Made by a program: the position numbers and the translations under genes. A DNA stretch of 12,461 nucleotides from an uncultured Clostridia bacterium. GTDB taxonomy: Bacteria; Bacillota; Clostridia; Christensenellales; Borkfalkiaceae. The notes under the pieces were generated by a model. It did not search any database and was not told where the DNA came from. It saw only the letters and a list, made by a program, of their open reading frames with translations. The stretch is taken from contig CAMAHZ010000023.1 in NCBI GenBank assembly GCA_945834965.1, positions 1-12,461 of the forward strand. Direction: 5' to 3'. Positions 1 through 7,183 of the stretch are shown piece after piece (position 1 is the stretch's first letter; the number at the start of each line of letters is the position of its first letter).

Positions 1-38
1 TCAACAATTGATTTGTTAGGCTTTAAACTGTTTGTAAC

Positions 39-66
39 AAAAAACGCCGTTTAAGCGGCGTTTTTT
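39..66 (-). terminator. Intrinsic terminator after hemW
   Basis: The GC core CGCCG (45–49) pairs with CGGCG (56–60) around a 6-nt loop. It is flanked by A-tract (39–44) and T-tract (61–66) arms that extend the stem, so the hairpin could work in both directions. It lies 15 nt beyond the hemW stop and would end the lepA–MGMT-like–hemW transcript. Positions 1–38 beyond it hold nothing recognisable. Confidence 0.9.
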
Positions 67-81
67 AATGCTGATAAATGA

Positions 82-1194
82 TTACTCGTTAAAGAAATCA
101 CATATTATTGAATTTTGGACGTAGAGATATTCGGGCTTGATACGAAGAAAGCCTTCCACTTCTTCTAAAAACTCTGCGTTCTTTTCAAGTGCGGCGGCGT
201 ATTCGGTGCGGAAATTGCAATTAAAGCTTTTTTCAAACTTAGCAAGGTTAAGCCCCTTTGCGGTGCGCATTGCGAGCATAATGCTCTCTTCCATCGCCCC
301 CTGCCTTTCCACCTTTTCGCTGTTTACTACGGGGAAGTGGTTGGTCATTACGCATTTGAAATATTCGTCTAAATCGAAAGTGTTGGTAAAGCGAACGTCT
401 TTTATATGCGACGACGCCGATACGCCGAAGCCGATATATTCGCCCCTGTTCCAGTAGTTTAAATTGTGTCTGCTCTCTTTACCGCGCTTGCAGAAGTTTG
501 ATACTTCGTACCTTTCAAAGCCGAGTTCTTTAAGCTTTTGCACGCCGAAGTCGTACATTGACGCAACTTCGTCGCCGTCGGGCAGTTCGCCGTTGAGATA
601 GTCGGAATATATGGGCGTGCCGTCTTCGGGGGTCAATGCGTACATACTGATATGGCTTGCGCCGAATGACGACGCAACCTGAATAGATTTTGAGATATCG
701 TCTTTGGTTTGCCCCTTTAAACCTATCATTATGTCGACGCTGAAGTTTTCGCCGCTTAAATACTTTGCGCAGGTGACGAATTGATTGAGCGTATGACACC
801 TACCGAGCTCTTCAAGCTGGCTGTCAATCGCCGTCTGCAAGCCCACCGAAAAGCGGTTTATACCCACCTTTTTATACAGCTCTATCTTTTCCTTGCTGAC
901 CGTGCCGGGGTTCATTTCGATTGTTATTTCGGCGTTATCCGACAGCTTAAAATATTTCTTAGCCGCCGCAACGAGCATTGCGATATAGCTTTCGTCGATA
1001 ATCGACGGCGTGCCGCCGCCTATGTATAACGTATCGAAAACGTAGTCCTTTAACTCTTCCTGACGCATAGCCATTTCGTGATACACGCAGGTCATATAAC
1101 TCTCTGCAAAGCCTAATTTGTCGGGGAAAGACGTAAAGTCGCAATAGCGGCATTTTTGTCTGCAAAATGGAATATGTACGTAAATTCCTGCCAT
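82..1194 (-). CDS. hemW: HemW-type radical SAM heme chaperone
   Basis: The 370-aa product is a radical SAM protein of the HemN/HemW family. The N-terminus carries the 4Fe-4S motif CRQKCRYC (C11, C15, C18) followed by DF, and a GGGTP SAM-contact motif at 59–63. The segment NYWNRGEYIGFG and the C-terminal region match the HemN_C-type tail. HemW-type proteins were long misnamed coproporphyrinogen dehydrogenases; the better supported family role is a heme-binding chaperone that inserts heme into haemoproteins. Assignment to HemW over HemN rests on length (HemN is about 450 aa) and on the position in a lepA operon, the common arrangement in Bacillota. The ATG directly follows the TAA of the upstream MGMT-like gene (TAAATG), so translation is probably coupled; a weak AGGTG precedes it. 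True activity (chaperone or oxidase) cannot be told from the sequence. Confidence 0.9.
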   Translation of the reverse strand: MAGIYVHIPFCRQKCRYCDFTSFPDKLGFAESYMTCVYHEMAMRQEELKDYVFDTLYIGGGTPSIIDESYIAMLVAAAKKYFKLSDNAEITIEMNPGTVSKEKIELYKKVGINRFSVGLQTAIDSQLEELGRCHTLNQFVTCAKYLSGENFSVDIMIGLKGQTKDDISKSIQVASSFGASHISMYALTPEDGTPIYSDYLNGELPDGDEVASMYDFGVQKLKELGFERYEVSNFCKRGKESRHNLNYWNRGEYIGFGVSASSHIKDVRFTNTFDLDEYFKCVMTNHFPVVNSEKVERQGAMEESIMLAMRTAKGLNLAKFEKSFNCNFRTEYAAALEKNAEFLEEVEGFLRIKPEYLYVQNSIICDFFNE

Positions 1195-1497
1195 TTAACA
1201 CCTATACTTGTTTAAATCTACTTTATCGTTTGAAACGGTTACGCCTTCGCTTTCGAGCAGCTCTTTCTGCGCCTGAATTCCGCCGAAGGCAAAAGAAGCG
1301 CTTAAACTTCCGTCCGCAAAGACCACCCTGTGACAGGGTATTTCTATAGGGCGGGGATTGTTATGCAACGCCCACCCGACCTGACGGGAACAGCGTGGTG
1401 CGCCTACCGCCCTTGCTATATCGCCGTAGGTTGAAACCTTACCCAAAGGTATGGCTTTAACCGCCTGATATACCGCATCGAAGAAGGTTTGTTCCAT
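1195..1497 (-). CDS. MGMT-family DNA-binding-domain protein (O6-alkylguanine repair-like)
   Basis: The 100-aa protein consists only of the C-terminal winged-helix domain of O6-methylguanine-DNA methyltransferases. Visible motifs are VSTYGDIARAVGAP (21–34), an arginine-finger region APRCSRQVG with R38, the acceptor-site motif IPCHRVV with Cys55, and the downstream KELLESEG. Family knowledge: full-length Ogt/MGMT has an extra N-terminal RNase H-like domain, absent here, and alkyltransferase-like (ATL) proteins replace the acceptor Cys, usually by Trp (PWHR). This protein keeps PCHR, so it may still accept an alkyl group, or may recognise lesions for another repair pathway. It starts 7 nt after the lepA stop, with AAGGA about 11 nt upstream inside the lepA end, and abuts hemW, so it is the middle gene of a three-gene operon. 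The domain assignment is sure; the function is not. Confidence 0.85.
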   Translation of the reverse strand: MEQTFFDAVYQAVKAIPLGKVSTYGDIARAVGAPRCSRQVGWALHNNPRPIEIPCHRVVFADGSLSASFAFGGIQAQKELLESEGVTVSNDKVDLNKYRC

Positions 1498-1504
1498 TGA
1501 ACGG

Positions 1505-3313
1505 TTAGTCCTTATTGGTCTTTAAAATTTGCATAAACACTTCGGAAGGCACTTCTACGCTGCCGATAGTACGCATACGCTTTTTGCCTTCTTTCTGCTT
1601 TTCAAGCAGCTTCTTTTTACGGGTTATGTCACCGCCGTAGCACTTCGCCAAGACGTCCTTTCGCATAGCCTTGACCGTCTCCCTTGCGATAATCTTACCG
1701 CCGATTGCCGCCTGAACGGGTATTTCAAAGAGCTGACGGGGAATTGCTTCCTTAAGGTTTTCACAAAGCGTTCTGCCGCGGTTATACGCGCCGTCTTCGT
1801 GAACGATGATTGAGAGTGCGTCGCACACTTCGCCGTTAAGCAAAATATCGAGCTTGACGAGCTTAGAGCGTTCGTAACCTAAAAATTCGTAGTCGAAGCT
1901 TGCATAGCCCCTTGTGCGTGATTTAATCTGGTCGAAGAAGTCAAAAATTATTTCGTTTAAGGGCAGTCTGTATTCAAGCTTTACTCGGTTTGCATCTAAA
2001 TAGGTCATTTGCTCGAACACGCCCCTTTTGTCCCTGCACAAGTCCATAACCTGCCCCAAATAGTCGGGGGGCGAATAGATGTCGGTATGGACGATAGGCT
2101 CTTCCATATAGTCAATCTCGGACACGGGCGGAAGGTGAGACGGGTTGTCGACAAACATTTCGCTGCCGTCTGTTTTAATAACCTTATAACTAACCGAAGG
2201 TGCGGTAGTGATTATGTCTAAATTAAACTCCCTTTCAAGCCTTTCCTGCATAATTTCCATATGCAAAAGCCCCAAAAAGCCGCAACGGAAGCCAAAGCCC
2301 AAAGCCTGAGAAGTGTCGGCTTCGAAGGTTAATGAAGCGTCGTTTAACTGCAGTTTTAAAAGGGCGTCCTTCAAGTCGCCGAATTTACTGCCGTCAAGCG
2401 GATAGATACCGCAGAACACTACGGGCTGTACCTTTTTATAGCCGGGAAGGGGGTCGGAAGCCCTGTCGTCTGCGTTGATTACGGTATCGCCGACGGCTAC
2501 GTCCTGAATGGACTTGATAGACGCCGCAATATAGCCTACTTCGCCTGCGTATAACCCGTCTTTAGGAAGTTGGGCAGGCGCGAAAACGCCGACCTCGGTT
2601 ACTTCGTAAACCTTGTCAGCACGGAACGTCGTGATTTTATCGCCCACCTTTACTTTGCCGTCTTTAACCCTGACGAAGAGCATTACGCCCTTGTAATTGT
2701 CGTAGTAGCTATCGAAAATCAAAGCCTTTAAAGGCGCGTCCAAATCGCCGTCGGGGGCAGGGAAATATTTTACGCAGGCTTCCAAAACGTCTTTTACGTT
2801 AGTGCCGTCCTTTGCAGAGATTAAGGGTGCGTAGGAAGCGTCTAAGCCTATTACGTCTTCTATCTCCTTTTTAACTTCGTCGGGTCGTGCGGAAGGCAAG
2901 TCGATTTTGTTGACTACGGGCAGAATCTCAAGATTGTTATCGAGTGCGAGATAGACGTTTGCAAGCGTCTGTGCTTCTATGCCCTGACTTGCGTCCACAA
3001 TTAAAATCGCACCTTCGCATGCAGCGAGCGAACGGGAAACTTCGTAGGTAAAGTCGACGTGACCGGGCGTGTCGATTAGGTTGAACACGTACTCGTTACC
3101 GTCGTCGGCGTCGTAGAACATTCTTACGGGTGTGAGCTTAATCGTTATGCCCCTTTCCCTTTCTATGTCCATACTGTCCAAAAGCTGGTCTTCCATATCC
3201 CTTTTGGATACCTGACCGGTCAGTTCCATAAGTCTGTCCGCTAAGGTGGACTTGCCGTGGTCTATGTGCGCAACTATGCAAAAGTTGCGGATAAATTGAT
3301 TAGGCTTTTTCAT
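1505..3313 (-). CDS. lepA: Elongation factor 4 (LepA GTPase)
   Basis: The 602-aa ribosome-associated translational GTPase is full length for the family. The G-domain motifs are all present: G1 AHIDHGKST (15–23), switch RGITI (54–58), G3 DTPGH (81–85), G4 NKID (135–138) and G5 SAK (166–168). The LepA-specific C-terminal half follows, including GFRCGFLGLLHMEI and the basic tail region YGGDITRKKKLLEKQKEGKK. LepA/EF4 binds the ribosome and affects translocation, initiation or subunit biogenesis, most visibly under stress. It is the first gene of lepA–MGMT-like–hemW. The start is fixed by IRNFCIVAHIDHGKST, since any later Met would delete the P-loop. No Shine-Dalgarno is visible, and the predicted -10 ends only 8 nt before the ATG. 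Confidence 0.98.
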   Translation of the reverse strand: MKKPNQFIRNFCIVAHIDHGKSTLADRLMELTGQVSKRDMEDQLLDSMDIERERGITIKLTPVRMFYDADDGNEYVFNLIDTPGHVDFTYEVSRSLAACEGAILIVDASQGIEAQTLANVYLALDNNLEILPVVNKIDLPSARPDEVKKEIEDVIGLDASYAPLISAKDGTNVKDVLEACVKYFPAPDGDLDAPLKALIFDSYYDNYKGVMLFVRVKDGKVKVGDKITTFRADKVYEVTEVGVFAPAQLPKDGLYAGEVGYIAASIKSIQDVAVGDTVINADDRASDPLPGYKKVQPVVFCGIYPLDGSKFGDLKDALLKLQLNDASLTFEADTSQALGFGFRCGFLGLLHMEIMQERLEREFNLDIITTAPSVSYKVIKTDGSEMFVDNPSHLPPVSEIDYMEEPIVHTDIYSPPDYLGQVMDLCRDKRGVFEQMTYLDANRVKLEYRLPLNEIIFDFFDQIKSRTRGYASFDYEFLGYERSKLVKLDILLNGEVCDALSIIVHEDGAYNRGRTLCENLKEAIPRQLFEIPVQAAIGGKIIARETVKAMRKDVLAKCYGGDITRKKKLLEKQKEGKKRMRTIGSVEVPSEVFMQILKTNKD

Positions 3314-3321
3314 ATAACTTA

Positions 3322-3350
3322 ATTATATATAAAAGGCGGAAAAAAGTAAA
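3322..3350 (-). promoter_or_regulatory. Sigma-A-type promoter of the lepA operon
   Basis: On the minus strand TTTACT (3345–3350) and a perfect TATAAT (3322–3327) are separated by exactly 17 bp. A start about 7 nt after the -10 would fall near 3315, two bases before the lepA ATG at 3313. The -35 lies inside the T-rich tail of the preceding gene's terminator, so the two signals share bases. Confidence 0.7.
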
Positions 3351-3382
3351 TAAAATTCGGCGTTCTTTTTACGAACGCCGAA
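3343..3382 (-). terminator. Intrinsic terminator after the GGDEF–EAL gene
   Basis: A perfect 10-bp stem (TTCGGCGTTC at 3356–3365 with GAACGCCGAA at 3373–3382) with a 7-nt loop is followed on the minus strand by a T-rich tail (TTTTATTTACTTTTTT). It separates the EAL gene from the lepA operon. Confidence 0.9.
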
Positions 3383-3409
3383 CACATTTTAATTTATTAA
3401 ATTAAGTTT

Positions 3410-5377
3410 TTACGCCGTTAAAACACCCTTTGCGGCATTTTTAATGTACTCAATGAATTTTGCCTTGGGTATGGGGCGAGAGAAATAATAGCCCTGTATG
3501 TAGTCGCACCCAAGCTCTTCTAAAGCGGTGAGCATCTCCTTCGTCTCTACGCCTTCGGCAACTATTTTGAGTCCTAAGCCGTGCAACATAGGCATATAGT
3601 GCTTTAAAATAGGCTCGTACTTTTCAGTACTCATATACGCCCAGACGAGAGCCTTATCGAGCTTGACTATATCGAACGGGAAGTTGATTAAGTACTCCAC
3701 CGAAGAGAAGCCCGAACCGAAGTCGTCCAACGAAATGGTGAAACCACTTCTGTGCAATTCCCTTAATCTTGACTGCAACAGCGCGTATGACTTTGCCGAA
3801 GCAGTTTCGGTAACTTCTAAATTGACCATATTTCTCGGCACGTCGTACTTTTCAAGTATAGCGTTTATGTCGTCCGTGATTTCTGGGTGCATACATTGAA
3901 TTACGGATAGATTTACATCGATAAAGTCTATGCCGTAGTTCTGCGGACAATCGTTTTTGATGAACCTGCACACTTCTTCGATTACGAAATGACCTATTTC
4001 CACTATCTTGCCCGTCTCTTCCGCAATGGGAATAAATTCGTCGGGACCGACGAAACCTATCTCGGAATCAATCAATCTTATAAGCGCTTCGCACGAGCTT
4101 ATGCGCTTTTCCGCAACCGAATAGATAGGTTGATAATAGACTTCAAATCCGTTGTTTTTCAAGGCGTTTTGAATTGCGTATTCAACGTGTTCCCTGCGGC
4201 GGGATTTTTCCACCGCTTCCTTATCGGCGATAAGCACCTTATCCGACGCCTTTGCAATCGAACGATAGTACTTTAAAATTTCTTCCAAATCGGAGACCTG
4301 GTCGGTTATCGTAGGCATTGCGATTACGCAACCCGTATACGCTATGCGGATTTTCGTTTCGTTTACTTCAACGGGTTCTTCAAACACGGCTTTGAACTTA
4401 GGTTCAAATTCCTTATACTCCCCTTCGTCGTTGAAATTTATTGCGAAACGAGCGCCGTTCAAACGGAATAAGAGCAACTTTTTAGGAAGAATACCCCTTA
4501 TTCGGTTTGCCATTTCCTTAATTACGTCGTTGCCGCCCCTTATGCCGAAGGTCGTGTTGACGATAGCCATATTGCCAAGCTCGAACACGAACGCAATGAA
4601 CGGCTTGCCCGAATGTAACCTTTCGTTGGTGCGGTATAAGTGAGTGCGGCTGTTGAACATACCGCTGACGTGGTCAATCTCGTCTTCGGGGCGCTGTAAC
4701 GTAACGTAGACGAGAAGAACCGCTATCGAGAGCGCAAACGAACTAATTTGTATCTGGTATGCGATAACGTCGAATATGAGCAGTATCTGCCATACGTTTG
4801 CAAAGGCGTTTATTGCACTAAAGAAATAGACGTTAAGCCGTTGCGTAAAGCTGAGCTTGGACCTGTTCAATGCGACGATGACGACTGCGCACGCAGTTGA
4901 AAGCAGCTGACCTGCGTTGACGATAGAGCCGTAAACGCTTTTATGAATTTGCATAACGCCGCTGAGTGCGAAAATATTGAATAAAAGCCCTACCGCCACT
5001 ACCGAACAAAGACTTATTGCGGCAACCCTGCACCACAATTTCTTGCTTGCGTCTTTGTAGACGAGATGCGCCACGTAAATGAAGAATATTATACCTGCAA
5101 GGTTATAAAACGCTTCGTAGAGAAGCTGAAGCACGCCGCAGATTGTCGGCGAGATATAGAACACGCTTTGCAGTACGCAGAACAGGTTGAAAACCGAAGC
5201 CACCAACGAACAGCCTGCAAGCATATAGAAAAGCTTTGTCAGCTTGTTGCGGAGTTTTTTGTTCGTAAAGAAATTGACGAGAACGAGCGCGTTTAAAAGT
5301 ATTGCGCAAATATCAAAACTGCAATAGGGTAGATTATGTAAGCCGACTGTAAACTTAGCTAACAAATCTAAATTCAT
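3410..5377 (-). CDS. Membrane protein with degenerate GGDEF and intact EAL domain (c-di-GMP phosphodiesterase)
   Basis: The 655-aa protein has three parts. Residues 1–228 are very hydrophobic, with about seven likely membrane helices (for example 22–38, 50–70, 92–107, 118–138, 148–170, 183–205 and 211–228). Residues about 240–385 have the fold pattern of a GGDEF domain, but the signature is replaced by NGARF (307–311), so cyclase activity is not expected. Residues about 400–650 form an EAL domain in which the family's metal- and substrate-binding residues are present: E430 (EALIRL), N489 (NLS), E521 (EVTE), D551/D552 (DDFGSG), K572 (KLD), E609 (AEGVET) and Q628 (QGYYF). It should hydrolyse c-di-GMP to pGpG, with the degenerate GGDEF possibly binding GTP as a regulator and the membrane part sensing an unknown signal. 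GGGAGGT lies 8 nt before the ATG. It is a single-gene unit with its own promoter and terminator; the process controlled is unknown. Confidence 0.93.
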   Translation of the reverse strand: MNLDLLAKFTVGLHNLPYCSFDICAILLNALVLVNFFTNKKLRNKLTKLFYMLAGCSLVASVFNLFCVLQSVFYISPTICGVLQLLYEAFYNLAGIIFFIYVAHLVYKDASKKLWCRVAAISLCSVVAVGLLFNIFALSGVMQIHKSVYGSIVNAGQLLSTACAVVIVALNRSKLSFTQRLNVYFFSAINAFANVWQILLIFDVIAYQIQISSFALSIAVLLVYVTLQRPEDEIDHVSGMFNSRTHLYRTNERLHSGKPFIAFVFELGNMAIVNTTFGIRGGNDVIKEMANRIRGILPKKLLLFRLNGARFAINFNDEGEYKEFEPKFKAVFEEPVEVNETKIRIAYTGCVIAMPTITDQVSDLEEILKYYRSIAKASDKVLIADKEAVEKSRRREHVEYAIQNALKNNGFEVYYQPIYSVAEKRISSCEALIRLIDSEIGFVGPDEFIPIAEETGKIVEIGHFVIEEVCRFIKNDCPQNYGIDFIDVNLSVIQCMHPEITDDINAILEKYDVPRNMVNLEVTETASAKSYALLQSRLRELHRSGFTISLDDFGSGFSSVEYLINFPFDIVKLDKALVWAYMSTEKYEPILKHYMPMLHGLGLKIVAEGVETKEMLTALEELGCDYIQGYYFSRPIPKAKFIEYIKNAAKGVLTA

Positions 5378-5412
5378 ACGATTTTACCTCCCTTTGCATT
5401 GATATAAATTGC

Positions 5413-5440
5413 GTTAAAGGCAAATTTTCCCACCTTTAAC
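5413..5440 (-). repeat. Inverted repeat at the start of the GGDEF–EAL leader
   Basis: GTTAAAGG (5413–5420) and CCTTTAAC (5433–5440) are perfect 8-bp complements around a 12-nt AT-rich loop. The predicted transcription start is near 5441, so the element is either a 5'-terminal RNA hairpin or a DNA operator just downstream of the promoter. No T-tract follows, so it is not a simple terminator. Confidence 0.6.
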
Positions 5441-5447
5441 GATTTTT

Positions 5448-5476
5448 ATTATAACACCGTGATTTTAATTTTTCAA
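5448..5476 (-). promoter_or_regulatory. Sigma-A-type promoter of the GGDEF–EAL gene
   Basis: On the minus strand TTGAAA (5471–5476), a 17-bp spacer and a perfect TATAAT (5448–5453) form a near-consensus promoter. The predicted start near 5441 gives a leader of about 64 nt ending in a good Shine-Dalgarno (GGGAGGT, 5386–5392). Confidence 0.8.
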
Positions 5477-5542
5477 TACTTATGAAAAACCTTTTACGCA
5501 ATAATTACAAATATTTACAATTAGTCACACTTATTATTTCGA

Positions 5543-6547
5543 TTAGTCAACCGTAGCGAGCCTTGCGCACAGCTGGGGCGACGAGAGTATCGTACAGCCG
5601 CCGATAACCGACGCGAGCGAAGGCTCTTCGCAGACGTTTACGGGTATTTCGAGCTTGGCGGAAACGTAGTCGGCAAGCCCGTCCATCTTTGCAAGCCCGC
5701 CCGAGAGATAGACGCCGCCTTCCGCCACCGCAGAAGATACTTCGGCAGGCAGGTCGGATAGCACTACCCTTACGTATTCGCAGATTTTATCGACGTACAG
5801 GCGGATAACTTCTTCCAAATCGTACGAGTTGACCGCCGTCTGCGAAGGGTTGCCCGTGCGGATATCCCTGCCGCCGATAACGAGCGTCTTGTTGTCGTCT
5901 TCGATTAAACTGCCCACCGTGTTTTTTAATTTTTCCGCAGTATTCGCACCTATTCTCACGAAGAATTTGTCCGCAAGCAAATCCATAATATGCACGTCGA
6001 TATTGCCGCCGCCCAAATTAACCGTAAAACCCGATATTATTCCGTCCAACGAAAAGACCGCGACGTCGGTTTTACCGTAGCCTAAATCAAGGCAGAATAC
6101 GGGACGGGTCTTGGAAATGGTTACGTTATGACCGAATACCGCGGCGTAGGGCGTGCGTGTGAAATACACCCTGCCTATTCCGCAATCCGCACCTAAATCG
6201 GCGTACTTTTGCCTTAATTTTTCGTCTGCACTACAGGGTACGACGAACATAATTTCCGTCTTTAACGCCTTACGGGGCGTGATTTCTATCTTTTCTAAAA
6301 AATACCTTAAAAGCTGAGCCGTAAGCTCGGGGTGGACTATGTCGCCTTCAAATACGGGGTTTACAATACGGGTGTCCTTTGCGGCTTTGCCCGAAAGTTC
6401 CCTTGCCGTATTGCCGTAGGCTTTGACGATTACGCCGTCGTCTTCTTCAGCAACGGCAACGCAAGTCGCTTCCGAAAGCACTACGCCGCAGCCAAGCATA
6501 TATATTTTGGTAGTCCAACTGCCTAAATCAATTACAAGTCTGTTCAT
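5543..6547 (-). CDS. Divergent MreB-like actin-family protein
   Basis: The 334-aa length matches MreB, and the actin-fold signatures are in order: phosphate-1 DLGSWTTKIY (7–16), VVPCSADEK (102–110), phosphate-2 DLGYGKTDVAVFSLDG (154–169), the MreB-like stretch RIGANTAEKLKNTVGS (198–213), GGRDIRTGNP (225–234) and the adenosine motif YLSGGLAKMDGLADYV (280–295). MreB polymers organise cell-wall synthesis along the membrane. The link to maf supports this family, because maf lies near mreB in many Bacillota; radC, mreC and mreD, often between or after them, are missing here. It departs from normal MreB: the loop IEEPMAAAIG is FTRTPYAAVFG (129–139), losing the glutamates held to drive ATP hydrolysis, and the DIGGGTT glycines are DLGYGKT. 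It starts 20 nt after the maf stop with only a weak AAGAAG upstream, so the two are probably cotranscribed. It may be an MreB paralogue, a slow ATPase, or a lineage-specific actin homologue. Confidence 0.8.
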   Translation of the reverse strand: MNRLVIDLGSWTTKIYMLGCGVVLSEATCVAVAEEDDGVIVKAYGNTARELSGKAAKDTRIVNPVFEGDIVHPELTAQLLRYFLEKIEITPRKALKTEIMFVVPCSADEKLRQKYADLGADCGIGRVYFTRTPYAAVFGHNVTISKTRPVFCLDLGYGKTDVAVFSLDGIISGFTVNLGGGNIDVHIMDLLADKFFVRIGANTAEKLKNTVGSLIEDDNKTLVIGGRDIRTGNPSQTAVNSYDLEEVIRLYVDKICEYVRVVLSDLPAEVSSAVAEGGVYLSGGLAKMDGLADYVSAKLEIPVNVCEEPSLASVIGGCTILSSPQLCARLATVD

Positions 6548-6567
6548 TCTTCTTACTCAACGCCCTA

Positions 6568-7113
6568 TTATAAGGCGTCCTTAACCATTGTTTTAACCAA
6601 CTCTACGGGTAGCCCTACTACGTTTGTATAACTGCCCGAAAAGCTTTTTACGACGCCGCCGTCCTGTATGCCGTAGCTGCCTGCCTTATCCATAGGAGAG
6701 CCGCCTGCAACGTAACCTTTAATAAATTCGTCCGAAAGCTCGTTAAAGGTTACTTCGGTTACGTCTACGCTGATAAGCCTTTTATTTCCGTTGCGGATAC
6801 ACACGCCCGTCATAACCTGATGCGTTTGGTTGGATAGAGCCTTAAGCGTGTTAATCGCGTCCTGCTTATCCTTGGGTTTGCCCAAAATTTTACCGTTGAA
6901 AACGACTACCGTGTCACAGCCTATTACAAGGCAATCGGAGTGAGATGAAAACACTTCGTCGCACTTTTGCGCCGCAAGGGCGGCAACGTAGGCTTCAGGC
7001 GGCAGGCTTTTATCCGCCCTTTCCTGCCCGACGGCAGGGATAATTTCAAACTGCGGAATAATTTGTGATAATAATTGCTTTCTGCGCGGAGACGCGCTAG
7101 CTAAAATGACCAT
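6568..7113 (-). CDS. maf: Maf family nucleoside triphosphate pyrophosphatase
   Basis: The 181-aa protein hydrolyses non-canonical or pyrimidine nucleoside triphosphates (dTTP/UTP in the YhdE-like subgroup) to monophosphates and is linked in the literature to division arrest. The family motifs are LASASPRRKQLL at the N-terminus, CDTVV with the acidic catalytic residue, GKPKDKQDAINTLKALS, TGV, and AGSYGIQDGG. The open frame extends upstream to an ATG at 7161, but that stretch runs through the intrinsic terminator hairpin of the preceding gene, and Maf proteins begin right at MxILASxSPRR. I therefore place the start at the ATG at 7113. No Shine-Dalgarno or convincing promoter is visible for either start, which is odd. 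It forms a pair with the mreB-like gene 20 nt downstream. Confidence 0.93.
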   Translation of the reverse strand: MVILASASPRRKQLLSQIIPQFEIIPAVGQERADKSLPPEAYVAALAAQKCDEVFSSHSDCLVIGCDTVVVFNGKILGKPKDKQDAINTLKALSNQTHQVMTGVCIRNGNKRLISVDVTEVTFNELSDEFIKGYVAGGSPMDKAGSYGIQDGGVVKSFSGSYTNVVGLPVELVKTMVKDAL

Positions 7114-7135
7114 ATTTTTTACGGTTGATTGAGCT

Positions 7136-7163
7136 AAAACAAATGCCGCAAAGCGCGGCATTT
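7136..7163 (-). terminator. Intrinsic terminator after the Ppx/GppA gene
   Basis: AAATGCCGC (7141–7149) pairs with GCGGCATTT (7155–7163) around a 5-nt loop, a perfect 9-bp stem, followed on the minus strand by GTTTTAG. The T-tract is short, so termination may be partial, which would let some transcription pass into maf, whose ATG is 28 nt further on. Confidence 0.8.
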
Positions 7164-7183
7164 AAGTTTTTATTGCATTATAA

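Noticed and set aside
1..38. Possible CIRCE element or hrcA promoter downstream of hemW
   Set aside because: hrcA often follows hemW in Bacillota, but no TTAGCACTC/GAGTGCTAA inverted repeat or start of a gene is visible here.
137..1349. Open frames on both strands inside hemW and the MGMT-like gene
   Set aside because: They are shadows of clearly homologous genes in another frame and show no recognisable protein families or ribosome binding sites.
1529..2221. Plus-strand open frames within lepA
   Set aside because: They lie fully inside lepA, whose frame is certain, and have no family features.
5066..5309. Opposite-strand small frames within the hydrophobic part of the EAL gene
   Set aside because: Their composition mirrors the antisense of membrane-helix codons; no start signals were seen.
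5471..5499. AT-rich inverted repeat TTTTTCA/TGAAAAA downstream of the mreB-like gene as its terminator
   Set aside because: No GC in the stem beyond one pair and no T-tract after it; it overlaps the -35 of the next gene. No convincing terminator was found for the maf–mreB-like pair.
7177..7182. TATAAT on the minus strand just after the ppx stop, as a maf promoter
   Set aside because: No -35 hexamer at 16–18 bp and no extended -10; a transcript from it would start with the terminator hairpin.
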